64,000 bases of DNA from Acanthochlamys bracteata (GCA_019914995.1 CM034129.1:5655725-5719724); one strand, 5' to 3'; counted from the stretch's first letter, positions 11,419 to 24,405 are shown. Notes: generated by a model not told the origin, from the sequence alone. Numbers and translations are program-made.

Positions 11419-12373
11419 AGCTAAAAAATAAGCTTATTTTAAAGAAAAATCCACCAAAAAATATTGTTTATAAAAAATACCTTGTTTTAGACAATCCCAA
11501 AATGACACCATCAGCACCACAGCAATTTCATGAAAAAGTATTAAGAACATAGGAGGCTTACCTCAGAATGTGAAGATGTGATGTCTCTAAATTAACAGTA
11601 CCACCAAGAGTTTTTATCCTCTCCGTGTTTGCTTGGAATCAACGCCACATAGTTTTAACAAAACACAAATAAGCTCGACAGTTGCGGAAACAAGAACTGA
11701 ATATTTCAAGGCATTAGAGCAATCCATTGCAGTCATGAGGAGTTAATAATGGCAATAACACAAAACTCTATGGCATGCGATCCAAAAATTACAGCATAGA
11801 AAGAGCCTTTAGTTACAACATCATCACTGTCATAATTCTAGGGAAGCTCTCATGACGAACAGAACACACAGATCAAGTCAGACAATCTACACAAAACAAT
11901 GACATGATAAAACGGCTACCACCTTTATCGGTAAGATTATCTACTTGTTGATTCAACACAAAACAGATGATTGCCCTCATCTGCATCTTAAGCAGTTGAA
12001 CGATTATTCTCAGGGAAATGTTCCAATATGCAACAGTTAATACGTTATTGCAAATATAGTAAACTGCACATTGAAATGCACAGCCATTCATATCCAACCC
12101 AGCTAGAAATAGAACAAATCATACAGAAATAGAACTCTTTTTGGTGTCCCAATAACTACCAGACATTTAGGTAGTTATTGTTCTATGCATCAATAATGAA
12201 AAAAAAAATGCAGTGCTGACCATATGAAGGAAGATGGAGACGCAATAACTTGCAACAAACTATATTAATATAATACCATCAACTGTAGTGATAGAGCGTT
12301 AGCATCACATTAGCTTTGACGACAACTAAGCTATGACTAACCCGCTTATCTGAGTAAAACTGCTTTTACATAA
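10831..12373. other. Intergenic; probable 3' region of the minus-strand gene
   Basis: No recognised coding sequence. A minus-strand frame at 10841-11038 (including GYRNCRWLKLELSCLREAGA) has a protein-like composition, but I cannot assign it to a family. Sequence from roughly 11.8 kb to 12.37 kb may be 3'UTR of the 93-aa gene. Confidence 0.4.
11378..11415. repeat. (TA)n microsatellite
   Basis: About 19 uninterrupted TA dinucleotides. Confidence 0.95.
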
Positions 12374-13924
12374 TTACAGAGAGAGGCCAGCAAAAAGCAG
12401 CTCCAGCTCCTCATCCTGAGAGATGGTCCTCTACAAAATGGTCAATCATGCGTCAGAGTTAAAGTAAATGATCTAGACTCAAATAAAATGAATAAGTAAC
12501 TAAGACAGAACCAGACAAGAAGGCAAAGGACAAGAAGCCTTGGGTTATTATATCATTCGTTTAGCACAATCCAGACCAGCCAACTCTTCCTATCACAGTA
12601 CTCATTCAACTACAACATTGCATTAAGAAGAAGCTCAAGGCATTAAAGGAGTCTTTTCCAGAGAGAGATAAAAAAGGATAAGCAAAAAGTTAAAAGTTTA
12701 GGCCGAAAGAATATGATAGAGATAACTAGATTTACGAGTGTGCGATGATGGGGAAGTAGCAGCAAAAACGACTGTTAGAAAACAAAATGTGAAGGATGAT
12801 GAAATATTGACCACATTTGAAAATATACATGTTGTGCATCTCTGATTTACACTAATTACAAGAAAAGAACAAAACAATGACCAATCGTGAGACAAAAAGC
12901 TAAAGTTGGAAGTTGTAACTAGAGTAGTATTTTGATAGGTGATGTAATTGATCACAAGGTTTAAGAGTAGCCATGGTGGCTTATCATTTGAATTGCATAA
13001 TCCTCAAGCTAACTGTGGAGAGATGTCTTTTAACAAAGATTTACACATGAACTAGTGATGCCAATTCCAATCCTATAAAATGGAACCGGTGGCCAAAATG
13101 GAGAAGCATCACTGGCGTAGCTAGAACAAGCTAGGTTCAAACACTTAATTTATGGTACATCAATTCCAATCCTATAAATGGAAGTGAGACGCTCATGAAT
13201 GGTGCTTGGAGACTCCTCAGGCGAAACTTCTGAATGAATTGGTTGAACCACATAACTTGATGCGATTATGCTTATTTTGCACTTTTCTTGTGACACGTAT
13301 GATAGCTTTATGCCAAAGATCCTAGCAGTACCATTCGTACTATAGACCCGTACCAATGTACCAGACAAAATGAGTTCCAAATACCAACAATGGACAACTA
13401 AATAAAAATATATCAAAGAAACGAAACGATGTATCTGTATCAGAAACTATTGTGGCTGTAGGAACTTTCTTGAAATTAAGCCCAGGATTAAGATGATTCA
13501 GTTTAATTTTTTTATGTTATATCTGTACAAATAAGTTACAAATAGCACAGAGTCTGCTTTAACTTGCACCTAAATATGAACATTTAACATACTGACTAAT
13601 GCACGAACTACTTCAAGCCAAAATAATCATCTCTAACTTATGATAAAAACAATAGTATAAACCACCTATAAAAACGGTATGAGAATCTATTAGCCTAACC
13701 TTCACAGACATAAGGTGCAGAATTTTGTGAAGCACTTTTATCCTATTAACAGCGTAGATGCTGTTGGAAGGAAGCTGATTAACTCGTGCAATCTCAGAAT
13801 GAAGAGCAGCTTTCTTTTCGTCATCACCTATCTGTTTCCATCTTCCAACTCCTTGAGTCCTGCCACTTCCATCTACTTTCAGATTAAGTGCTTCACTGTC
13901 CTTGACATTGTTCACTTGATCCAT
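12374..13924 (-). CDS. Small plant protein of unknown function, 93 aa (2 coding exons)
   Basis: Exon 1 is 13924-13700 (75 codons, start MDQVNNVKDSEALN) and exon 2 is 12430-12374 (RTISQDEELELLFAGLSL, then TAA). The donor AAG|GTTAGG and acceptor TTTTGTAG|AGG define a 1,269-bp phase-0 intron, and the frame is continuous across it. The protein has a polar N-terminus, a probable helix EKKAALHSEIARVNQLP, a second helix NRIKVLHKILHLMSV, and an acidic/leucine end. I see no signal peptide or membrane segment. From memory, many plants encode a roughly 100-aa uncharacterised protein with this ending; no function is claimed. An in-frame upstream ATG (13954) falls inside the inferred 5'UTR intron, so MDQ is preferred. 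Confidence 0.8.
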
Positions 13925-14345
13925 TTTAAAACGACCTAATTGAACAAGCAACATCTTTAAAAATCACTTCAAACAACTAAAAGAAAAAAGCTAGTTCAAC
14001 TCTAAACATCACTTAACCAACACATGAAATGACTAGAATTTGTTTGTGGTTTTGATATTATTAGAGTAAGAACACAAGATTAAACCATCGGAACATAAAA
14101 TTAGGTCTGACAAGAGTCGGATCAAAATTGCACGACCACAAATTTTGGAATCGAGCAATTATGATACCAACGAGCACAGAAAAGATTAGAATTGGCAAGC
14201 TCGACGACTACCATTAGCAGATCAACGGCGGCGTTGTAAAGACTTAGGTCAATTATTAGATAAGGAAACTCACCTGCTTTCTTCTTCTATCCTCTTTCTG
14301 TTCTCTTGATATCTCCGTTTCCCGGATAGTGAGAAAAAAAGGGTC
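13925..14345 (-). promoter_or_regulatory. 5'UTR with intron of the 93-aa gene
   Basis: On the minus strand an exon ending AAAGCAG (lowest base 14274) is followed by GTGAGT. An acceptor ATTAG lies just before 13935, 11 bases upstream of the ATG. This predicts a 5'UTR intron at 13936-14273. The upstream exon includes the purine-rich stretch around 14275-14340; the transcription start is not resolved. Confidence 0.6.
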
Positions 14346-17300
14346 GGAGTTTTGGAAAGGTTGTTGAAATATAGGGCTAGTGTCTATCTATTCTAATAAT
14401 CTAGGACTGATATTAAAATTGTTGTAAAGCTACTTAATCTTTACTTACTATATAGTAAAATAAACTAAACCTAACCACAGCATGACCCTGTGTCATAAAC
14501 TTTTTGAATTCTTAAATATATTAGAGAGAGATAAAAAAATAATAACAAATTACAGCTGTTGGACCTTCACGTTAAGGTAGATTTTGGGATAGTAATAGAG
14601 AGGCCTCTCTTGTCAACTTTTTGCAATTTCATCACTTCGTGTAATGTCTCATTATATTTCAAATTTGTGGTGTAATATTATAGCAAGATAGCGGAGATGT
14701 ATATCATTATAATATGATCAGCAATTTATTCTGAAATAAAATTAAAATTTTATGTTGAACTTGGTTTCTACGCCATAAATGGAATGATTTTGATGGCGTC
14801 TTTATACTTTGAAAGTACTTTTAAAATAAATTTTTCTAAAACGAAATATTTTTTTATTTTTTAATTTAAAAGTTCAAAATATATAATAGAAATATATTAC
14901 TATATAGAATCTTTTATATATTTTAAATTTTTAAATAAATTTTATAAAAGTTTGTAAAAAATATATTAAAAAATATGAATTGAAAAATTAGAAAGTTATT
15001 GTTTTAGAATGATATGTTAAACGCTTCCTAAGTCTTGTTCAAGCTATTCATTTGTTATGCATCTTCCTCTTGGTGTGAAAATATTATTAGTATGTTGCTT
15101 TAACGCTGATGAAAAGTTTTGTTGAATTATTGCTTGCATTATTCTTGAGATAGTCTTTAACTTATTGTTTGGAACGAGATTAAAAAGTAAGACAAAGTTG
15201 AAAGTGAAAGTGAAGATGAGGTGAGTAAAAAGTAATCATTCAATTTTACTTTATTTGGATTAGTAAGATTAAAAATTTAATTCTATTTAGATAGAAGATG
15301 AAATGAGTGAGTGATGAAGATAAATTTCTGATAAAAAATAAAAATGTCTTTTTTGAGTTATATTACTCTAACTTTAGTCTAATATAAATTTTATTAATAT
15401 AACTTTAAATTAACTTTATTAATAAAGTTTAGATCAAATTTTTTATATTAATATATTTTTAAATTAGTATTAGATATAGGTTAACAGAAATAAATGAATT
15501 ATTTTAATAAAAGAATGATCATTAGTAAATAATATAAATTATGATTTTATAATAAAATACAGCACGTGTTAATATTTAAAGTTTTTAAAATTATAAAAGA
15601 AAAACAGAGAAGATTAGTAGAGGAAGAACTTGGAATTTAATCTTCACCTTGCTTACACTCCATATTAGAGTGTAAGCATTTACCCTCAAAAGAGTACTTT
15701 TCAAGATTAAAAGATTTATTTTCTTTAATCTTACTGAAGATTGCTGAACAGAATGAATGGAGGTGAACGATTTACTTTCACCTCTATTAACCCCTATTCA
15801 TTCCCAACCAAACTGGGGTTAAGTGGATGATAATTATAATCTTTCAGATTGTTCACTTTTTTATATAGCAGTGAAGTAGTCGGGTATTTTTTTCATGTAC
15901 TTTGTTCTCCTCTATTTCTACCTCATTCTTTATTTGGACACTTAAATCAGTTCTGCAGTCTTCTCTTGTGCTCTATGAAAGGTTCTCCTACGATGTACCT
16001 GACTATTCTGAGACTATTATGTATGAAGAGCTTTTCTTTGAGATGTAGCTTCTAAATAATTTGCTATTGTTCTGTCAATATGTATGATGACACTTTCCTT
16101 ACTGACTGATTTTTTAGACGCCTGCTTTTCTGATCTGTGAGTCTGTATAGCTTAGTTTAAACTATTAGTTCACCTAACTAATAAATTATAATTTTTAACT
16201 TAGAAATTCCAATAGAATGAAGAGGGCAGAGGTATACATGACAACCAGTCTTGTGAGTGTCTCGGAAGAAAACCCAGATTGAGATTGGCAGACAAACAAG
16301 GTCCTCCTTTAGTAATGCTTTTTGTTTCAACAATGAATGAGTTTCAATGGGTTTCAGGTTCTTCTTCTGGAAACTAAATTCTGCTTCTGAAAACAATGTA
16401 TACGTTAAAAATAATCATTCCTGCAGCTTAGGATTATATGTAATCTACATGAATTTCACTAGATTCTTTAGGAATTTAGTAACCTGAGCTACAATTTCGA
16501 AAGATTCTTTTCAACAATGTCTTTGATTGACAAGCTCTTTTCTGTTTGACAACTACCCTGAATGAGCGATAGTCTTTACAGAGAATAGTCTCTACAGAGA
16601 CTGTTGTTGGAACTTTCCAAACACTATTGAATTGTTAAAAAAATTTATGTTTTCATTCAAAAATCAAACAAGGCCTACCATAATACACTAATTTATTAAA
16701 AAGTCAGTAAGTCAGCAATCAGCAAATTCAAATTTGTGGATTAGCTACATTGAATGAATATATATTTCCAGTCTCATGATCAGGGTTCATTTATTTTTAA
16801 CGAAGTCTTGTCTTGGACTAACTGCCATGTTCATTTCGCTGTAATTCAGTTCCCGCAAGTTTATTAATATTGGTAGGAGGAACTTCCTGCTAAGTTCTAT
16901 TTGATGAATTAGACAAGTCTCTTCTTGCTAATATACTTCCTTCTTCCGCGATAACAAGTTGAGGAAATTAGAATTTTTTTTAATCAATTAGCAAATAAAA
17001 AAAGAAAACCCAAACTTGATGAATATATCAGAACTATTAATAAATAATATATAATTAACCTCTTAGCATATGCCTTCTAACGAAACTTTTTTTTTTAAGA
17101 TGGAGTGAACTATCTTCATTGAAATGATTCCCGATATCAAACGAATCGCTATTATAAATAAAGCCGAGCTACTTATTTTGAAGCAGTCTATTTGTCTGAA
17201 AATTAATTGAATTATGAAAGTCCTAAAGTGAAGTAGACAAATTGTCCTGAAATAAAACAAACCATTAAAGTTTTAAATGAAGCAGATATTGAAATTAAAT

Positions 17301-17737
17301 TTAGCTTATATTTTGAGTCAAATTGATTCTAATATTAATACTATATGACTAATTTAGAATTCTTATCATAATCAATTAGCAATAAAAAATAAGTTTAAAT
17401 TTTTATAATATTATCTCAAAATTATTGATAAATAATGTGAAATTAAATTTTATTAAAAACTATTTTATCTTAGTTTTATATAATTTAGAATCTAAGATTA
17501 GTTACAATTAATTCAGAATCTACTTCATCGACAGTTGCAACTTGACAATATTAAAGAATGTGAGACAAGAGCTTGAAATGAATAAGAATGATAATGTATA
17601 GAACTTTGAAACTAGCATATTGACTTAAAGACATTTCAATATATGGCATTTGAGGGCTTAGTTCAATTTGTAACTTGTTAGAATTGAAACTTGGGATCCA
17701 TACACTAAACAATCATCATTGAAAACACAGTACAGCC
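14346..17737. other. AT-rich intergenic region
   Basis: About 3.4 kb without a recognisable gene. An AT-rich inverted-type repeat of the MITE-like family lies around 14790-15020. A segment at about 16145-16199 (TTAGTTTAAACTATTAGTTCACC...) matches the 3' part of the LTR family at 45747-48747. The small open frames at 15849-16055 and 16178-16396 have no family signature. The last few hundred bases presumably hold the promoter of the SRLK at 17738. Confidence 0.5.
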
Positions 17738-20700
17738 ATGAGGAAGGAGATCTTTCCTACATCGCTGCTGCTCTTTTTCATCTCTGCTTTCTTTTCTCTA
17801 TCAACACAAAGGGACACTATAACACCAGATAATCCTCTTAGCGGTGGTGGAACCTTGATATCACCATCTGCAACCTTTGTTCTAGGCTTCTTCAGCCCTC
17901 CTGGTTCAAAAAATCGTTACCTTGGCATCTGGTACAACAAGATCTCTATCCAGACCGTTGTATGGGTTGCCAATCGCCAAAACCCGGTTACCAGCTCCAG
18001 AGGCCTTGCTGCCATCTCCAACGGAACATTCGTAGTCACCGACGGCAACTCAACTGCGGTCTGATCTGTTACTGTTGCTGCGGGCAAAATAAACTCAGTA
18101 GCTCAGCTCTTAGACAATGGTAACTTTGTCATAAGCGATTCCGGCAGAAGTGGTGCTTTTGCATGGCAGAGCTTCGATTACCCAACAGATACACTCCTTC
18201 CTGGAATGAAGCTTGGATGGAACTTAACATCCGGCCTCAATCGTATTCTCATTGCATGGACAAGCCCTAGCGATCCTTCACCAGGGAACTACTCATCCAT
18301 GATAGATATTCACGGCGACCCACAGCTGATTCTCAGAAAAGGGTCAAGTTGGCTTTGGCGCGGTGGACCGTGGGATGGCGTTCAGTTCTCCGGCATCCCG
18401 CAAATGAAGACATTCCTCTTAGTCTACAACTACTCTTTTGTTCAAACCAAGCAAGAAGTTTACTACACCTACGACCTGGTTACTAAATCGGTAATCTCAA
18501 GGCTCATGGTGGATTACAGCGGGAAGCTGCAGAGGTTTGTGTGGATTGAACAGACGCAGACGTGGACTCTCTACTGGTTCTGGCCAAAAGATTTGCAGTG
18601 TGACATCTTCTCGCTATGTGGCGCGTTTGGCACCTGCAATCCTACTGATTCCCCAGTCTGCAGCTGCCTGCCAGGGTTCGCTCCAAGATCACCAACTAAT
18701 TGGCAACTGAGGGACTCCTCAAAGGGTTGCATTAGAAAGACTTCAGTTGATTGCAGGAACGGGACTGATGGGTTCATGGCCCTGAGCAAGGTGAAGCTGC
18801 CAGACACATCCGTGGCGACAGTGGATGAAAGCCTGGGCCTGGAGGAATGCTGCGCCAAGTGTTTGAGGAATTGCTCTTGCACAGCTTACTCTAGTGCTAT
18901 GGTCAGTTGGGGTACTGAAGGTGGATGCAGAATCTGGACAGCAGACTTAACTGACCTTCAGATTTATACTGACCGTGTACAGGATCTCTATGTACGGGTT
19001 GCCTCGGTTGATCTAGGTATGCATTACATTTTCAAAAGATCTGTTTAGATTCTCTGAAGAGTACTATGGGAAAACAGACTTGTTTTGTCATAGCTTCGAA
19101 AGCATTTTATGATGTCTTAAAAGTTCTTTAACTGCCTTACATGAAACAAAGTTGACCAGATTCAAAACTAATTTAACTCGAGTCTAGTAATTCAAATATG
19201 AAATGCTAATCATTGAGGTTTTACAGTTATGCAAGTCTAGTTCATGTAAATGGTCAATAAATAATAAAGTCTACAGTCAATCCTTTCGCAACACTCATGT
19301 GTTTTGCAGTAACAAGTTATCGGTGACACTCTACAGCTTCAGTTTATAAGCGCTCTGATAAGAGAAAAAGAGCCATTACTTCAGCTGTGTTAGGGATTGG
19401 AATAGGAGTACTTCTAGTTTCTTGTTATGGATGCCTTCACTGGAGAAACAAGAAGAGAAGAGGAGGTGATAATGATTCTTCTGCTGCTAACGACTTTGTT
19501 TGTCCTGTTTACTCAAAATTAAATGAAAAGTTGATTGGACACTGTATTTCTCCCATTGCGCAGATAACATAGTTGAAGATGATGATATTGAGGTACCATT
19601 GTTTAGTCTGAACACTATTTTGAAAGCAACAAATAATTTCTCTATCCATAACAAACTTGGTGAAGGTGGTTTTGGACCCGTGTATAAGGTTATTCCTACC
19701 CTTGTCATGTTAATGTCCATCGATAATTTGATGCATGATTGCAAGCTTTTTAATCATTTAATGTGTTTTCAGGGAAGACTTGAAGGAGTGGGGGATGTTG
19801 CTGTGAAGAGGCTTTCTATGAATTCAGTACAAGGGCTGGATGAGTTCAAGAATGAAGTCATGTTAATTGCAAGGCTGCAGCATAGAAACCTTGTGGGTCT
19901 TCGAGGTTACTGCACTGAAGGTTATGAAAGGATACTGATCTATGAATACATGTCCAACAAGAGCCTAGATGCACTTTTATTTGGTGAGTACCTAAATGCA
20001 AGCTTTGTGCAGTTCTTTTAACTAAAGCACGCAGTAGGGACTCTATATGAAAGCTCATCTGCAAAACAACAACAATAATTGTTTCATGATATACATAACG
20101 AATATGATTTGATTTTGTGGTCAGATAAAGAGAGAAGCAGATTGCTCGACTGGAATGCCCGCCATGGAATTGTTTTAGGCATTGCTCGAGGCCTGCTTTA
20201 CTTGCATCAAGACTCCAGATTACGAGTTGTGCATAGGGATTTAAAAGCCAGTAACATCTTGCTTGACAAAGATCTGAATCCTAAGATTTCAGATTTTGGG
20301 ATTGCAAGGGTCTTTGAGAAAGATGAGATTGAAGCAATCACTGCAAAAGTGGTTGGAACTCTGTAAGTATAATTTTCTGAAAACATCTTCAGAATATTTT
20401 CCTTTCCATGTGTTTACAGTTTCTGGAACGATATTTACAAGAAGAACATGTTTGCTACAGCGGTTATATGTCACCTGAGTATATGAATGGGACATTCTCA
20501 ATGAAATCAGATGTATTTAGCTTCGGTGTCATTATACTGGAAATTCTAAGTGGCAAGAAGAAGAGGGGCTTTCATTACGAGGCCTGAACACAACCTATTA
20601 GGACATGTAAGCACGTAAAATCTCACTACAGTAGTTCACAATATACTTATCACTCAATTTGTTAACTATATGTTGGTTGCATTATTATTCAGGTTTGGAC

Positions 20701-21013
20701 TTTATGGAATGAAGGAAATGGATTGGAAGTTGTGGACAGATCAATAAGAGAATCAATGGGAGAATCCACCGCTTCTGCAATAGAAATTCTGAGGTTCATA
20801 AATGTGGGACTTCTGTGTGTTCAAGAAGATCCTGAAGACAGACCGACGATGTCATCAGTAGTTCTAATGTTGGGCAGCGACAGTGTTTCCATTCCACAAC
20901 CTAAAAGGGCAGGGTTTGTCACTGCCAATGTAACCTACAGAATATTTTCTTCTTCACTGACGCCACAAGCTTGTAACATAAGTGAAATAACCATGACGAC
21001 AATTGAATGTTGA
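17738..21013 (+). pseudogene. SRLK pseudogene, near-complete (nonsense + frameshift)
   Basis: All seven SRLK exons are recognisable: 17738-19016, TM exon ending 19465, 19563-19688, 19773-19983, 20125-20362, 20461-20606 and 20693-21013. The product would have a signal peptide (MRKEIFPTSLLLFFISAFFS), B-lectin (VVWVANRQNP), SLG/EGF-like and PAN modules, a TM segment (LGIGIGVLLVSCYGCL), and a kinase with [20 protein letters not shown] and DFG intact. Two lesions break it: TGA at 18062-18064, where the family has Trp (VWS), a one-base TGG to TGA change, and an extra base in a G run at 20565-20568 of exon 6 that leads to an early stop. The TM exon also contains TGA if the acceptor at 19309 is used, but not with a second acceptor near 19336 in the same phase. 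Confidence 0.9.
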
Positions 21014-21472
21014 TAGATCATCCAGTTAAATTCATTGTACCCAAACATTTCTGAGAATAACCGCATTTTTTTTTTGCCAACTGTGTATTTATAGAAGTCA
21101 TTCATTTTGGAAGAGATATAGTACTTTATGCATATAAGAAATTTCTTTAGGTATCGCATTAGCTTGTATTTGAAAATGAAAAGGGAACCTCGAGCTCATT
21201 AGCATGAAAAGTCAAGACTACTCTTGTTGCAGAAGAGACTTGCTGCTGCTACCAAGGGTAAATAGCTTATAACCGAATGATATATAACTGAAAAAAAAAT
21301 GCAATCAGCTGTTTGCTATCAGACACTTATGAAGAATAGAATACTGTAACAACAGCAAAATGTAAGACGTATTGATCCCCACATTTCTTTACATGACCAT
21401 AACCAACTCAGCTAGCTTTTGCTCACATTTAAAATAATAGAGAACTATCGATGAATTAACGATAATGTTTGT
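21014..21472. other. Spacer between convergent SRLK pseudogenes
   Basis: The 3' flanks of the plus-strand pseudogene ending at 21013 and the minus-strand one ending at 21473 face each other here. No coding sequence is seen. Confidence 0.5.
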
Positions 21473-24405
21473 TCAATCATCTACTGTGACAGTAATTCGG
21501 TTCAGGAAATTTGTTGCTTGCCAAAGCAAGGAAGAAATTGCTCTGAATGCCTTAGGTTGAGAAAAAATCCCAGGAACTTTAGGTTCCGGTAGTGACATAT
21601 TATCTCCAATATTAGAAGGACCTAGGACATTGAGGGTCTATCATCAGGATCTTGTTGCACACAGAGGAGCCGACCTTTATGAAGCGGAAGACTTCTCCAG
21701 CACAAAGTGTATTTTCAATGAACTTTTCAACGACCTCGAGTGCTTTGTCTTCATTCCCCAAATTCCATACCTAGAAAAAGATGCTATACATTGTGAATCA
21801 CAAGACGAAATAACAACTTCTGTATTGTGGTACTTTACCTGTTCTAGGAGATTGAAGTGAGGATTGTTTCTTGAAACACCTTTCTTTTTCCTGCCACTTA
21901 TAACTTCAAGGACTAAGACCCCGAAGCGAAAGACGTCCAATTTGTTGTTAGAATTCCATAGCGTACTCAGGTGACATATAACCTCTGTGTACAACATATA
22001 TAGTTCGACAAAGTAAGCTTTTGTCAAAAGAGTAATTAAGGAAGGTATATGTTATGTAAGTCATTATTTTGAAAGTAACGCTTGCATAGTTCCAATTACT
22101 CTCGTAATATGATCTATCATGTTGTCAATCTTAACCACTCTTGCAGTGACATATCTGATATTTTCGGAGTTAGATTTGCATCTAGTTTATATTGTTAGCT
22201 TTCAGGTCTCTGTGGATAACATGTATCCTTGAATCATGATGGAAGTATACTAATCCTCGAGCAGTTCCCAGCAGTATGCCACATCGAACAGTGCCAATCT
22301 TGCAGTTTGCGTTTCTCTGAATCTGAAATGAAGTTCAAGATTTGTTCTAGATTAATATCAAGAAACTAAAGGATGCAGTTCTATGTCGTTTTGAATATAT
22401 GTGATGCAAGGATACATATATCTAGATAGACTATGAAATGTTTTATTGTCAAAACTGAATCTCACCAAAACAAAATGCATTTAAGCTTTTGTTGGGCATG
22501 TACTCAATAGACCAGTATCCTTTCAGCACCTTCAATGCAGTAACCACGAAGACACACGAGGTTCTTATGCTGCAGCTTTGCAATCACCATAACTTCATTC
22601 ATGAATTCTTTTATACCTTGTGTTGACTTATCAGAAAGCCTTTTCACAGCAACATCCCCTTTTGTTGCCAAAAAGCCCTAACAACATGTTCCACGATTAC
22701 TAAATTACACATGACAGTAATACTCAGCAGCAATTGGTATTGAAGTACAAAATTTTTAGATGGTCTAATTCTTACACATATAATGTTCTGCATATAAGAG
22801 ATCATCATACAAAATCATAAAGAGAGAGATGGCCATTGAAAATAACCTTATATATAGGACCAAATCCACCCACACCAATCTTGTTTTGTTCTGAGAAACT
22901 ATTTGTAGCTTGCAGTATGGTGTTGAGATCAAACCTTGGGACTTCAATCCTGCTTTCTTGGACAAGTATATCCCAAAAGTGAGATAAGGATACTACATAG
23001 AACAAAACCACTAGTGATCATTTCCGGAAATTTAAACATAGACAATTCTTTTTTAATTAATGGTAACTCTAAAATGCTAGAAAGAAGTTATAGTTCACCT
23101 ATGTTTCCTTGTTTGTTGTCGTTAATATTCCTAAACCAATCAATAGAAAGAATGAGTCCAAATTTTTATAACTATCATCTCAAAATTATTAGTAACTAAT
23201 GTGGAACTAAATCTTTGTTATTTTGTGAAGTGAAGTGATGCGTGCTACTTGTCCTAAAATGAATTTGAATTATGCGAACTATCTACTCTGAAATAAAGTG
23301 ACATACTTGTCTTAAAATAAAGCGATCAATTATTTTTTAATAAAATAGACTACATACTCTGAAATGAATTTACTTGCTCTGAATAAAGGGATAATAAAAT
23401 TAAATTTAGCTCAGTATCTAGATCGTTCTAACCCAACCTACTCTAATATTATGTAATAAATTTAAAATTCTTTTCAAAATCAAATGGCAATAAAAAGGGT
23501 GAGCTCAAATCCTTATAAATATCATCTTATAACTATTGGTAAGCAATATTGGACTAAAACTTTGTTAATAGTTAATATTCCTAAAACAATATTCTTCCAA
23601 CCATGGACCATACTATCTTAAATATGGTGCCCTTTTATCTATTGTAAGACTGGCTAGAAGCAAGTGCTGTAAAATCATCATCAAAGAAATTGTCATTCAC
23701 ATACATAATACTTTCTATAATTTGACTAGAACCATAACAAATTTTATTCTTTTTTCTTGGTTTGAAACAGATAAGATAAAGAAGTCCCTATCACTCGGCT
23801 TCATTATTAGACAGAACTACAAATCGGAATACTAAACCAGACGACTTCCTATGGTGCGGCTAAGGAGGTTAGTAGCGTAACCATATAGTTAAAATGCTAG
23901 AATTCAATGACTTCGATCTGAGCTTATAAAATCAATGCAACCAATTGATCTATCTTTGATTAGCTTACAAAATAAGTTTTCTTTATGCATAAACAAATTG
24001 TAATACAATGGTTCCATTTACGCATGTCTGAACAGGTAAGCAATATGATCCAGATGCACATATATACATACCCACATCGACGGCAGCAAGACGCACAAAA
24101 ACATACTGCTCTCTATCCGTGTAGATACTGAAAGATCATTAAGATCTGTATAGCACACATTATGCATCCGCTCCAAGCTCCACCATCGTTGATGTTAGCG
24201 CTAGAGTAGGCCGTACACAAGCAATTCCTCAAACACTGAACGCGGCACTCATCCAGCCCAACACTCTGGTCCATCTTCACCCTTGCTCTGTCTGACAGCT
24301 TGACTTTGCTCAATGAACCCGCCTGAACTGTTCCGGCAGTCCACGGGCATCTTCCTTATACATCCTTTTGAACTGTCTCTCAATGCCCAATCCTGCAGCG
24401 ACCTA
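21473..24405 (-). pseudogene. SRLK pseudogene, 5'-truncated and decayed
   Basis: Reading leftwards from 24405: LQDWALRDSSKGCIRK and VDCRN (end of the SLG/EGF-like region), a frameshift, then a PAN domain (GLDECRVQCLRNCLCTAYSS). A long AT-rich spacer follows (23.0-24.1 kb). Next come the kinase start (FDLNTILQATNSFSEQNKIG, GVGGFGPIYK), [17 protein letters not shown] with [24 protein letters not shown] and HVIHRDLKA. The DFG segment near 22150 is destroyed. FGVLVLEVISGRKKKG follows, and a last exon with LLCVQQDPDDRPSMS and EPKVPGIFSQPKAF ends at TGA 21473-21475. There is no B-lectin domain upstream of 24405. Several stops and frameshifts make it clearly dead. Confidence 0.85.

Noticed and set aside
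18571-18882. Minus-strand frames opposite SRLK ectodomains (also near 27.8-28.1, 31.5-31.8, 34.1-34.4 and 54.4-55.1 kb)
   Set aside because: They arise repeatedly opposite the conserved GC-richer exon 1 of SRLKs and are mirror frames, not genes.
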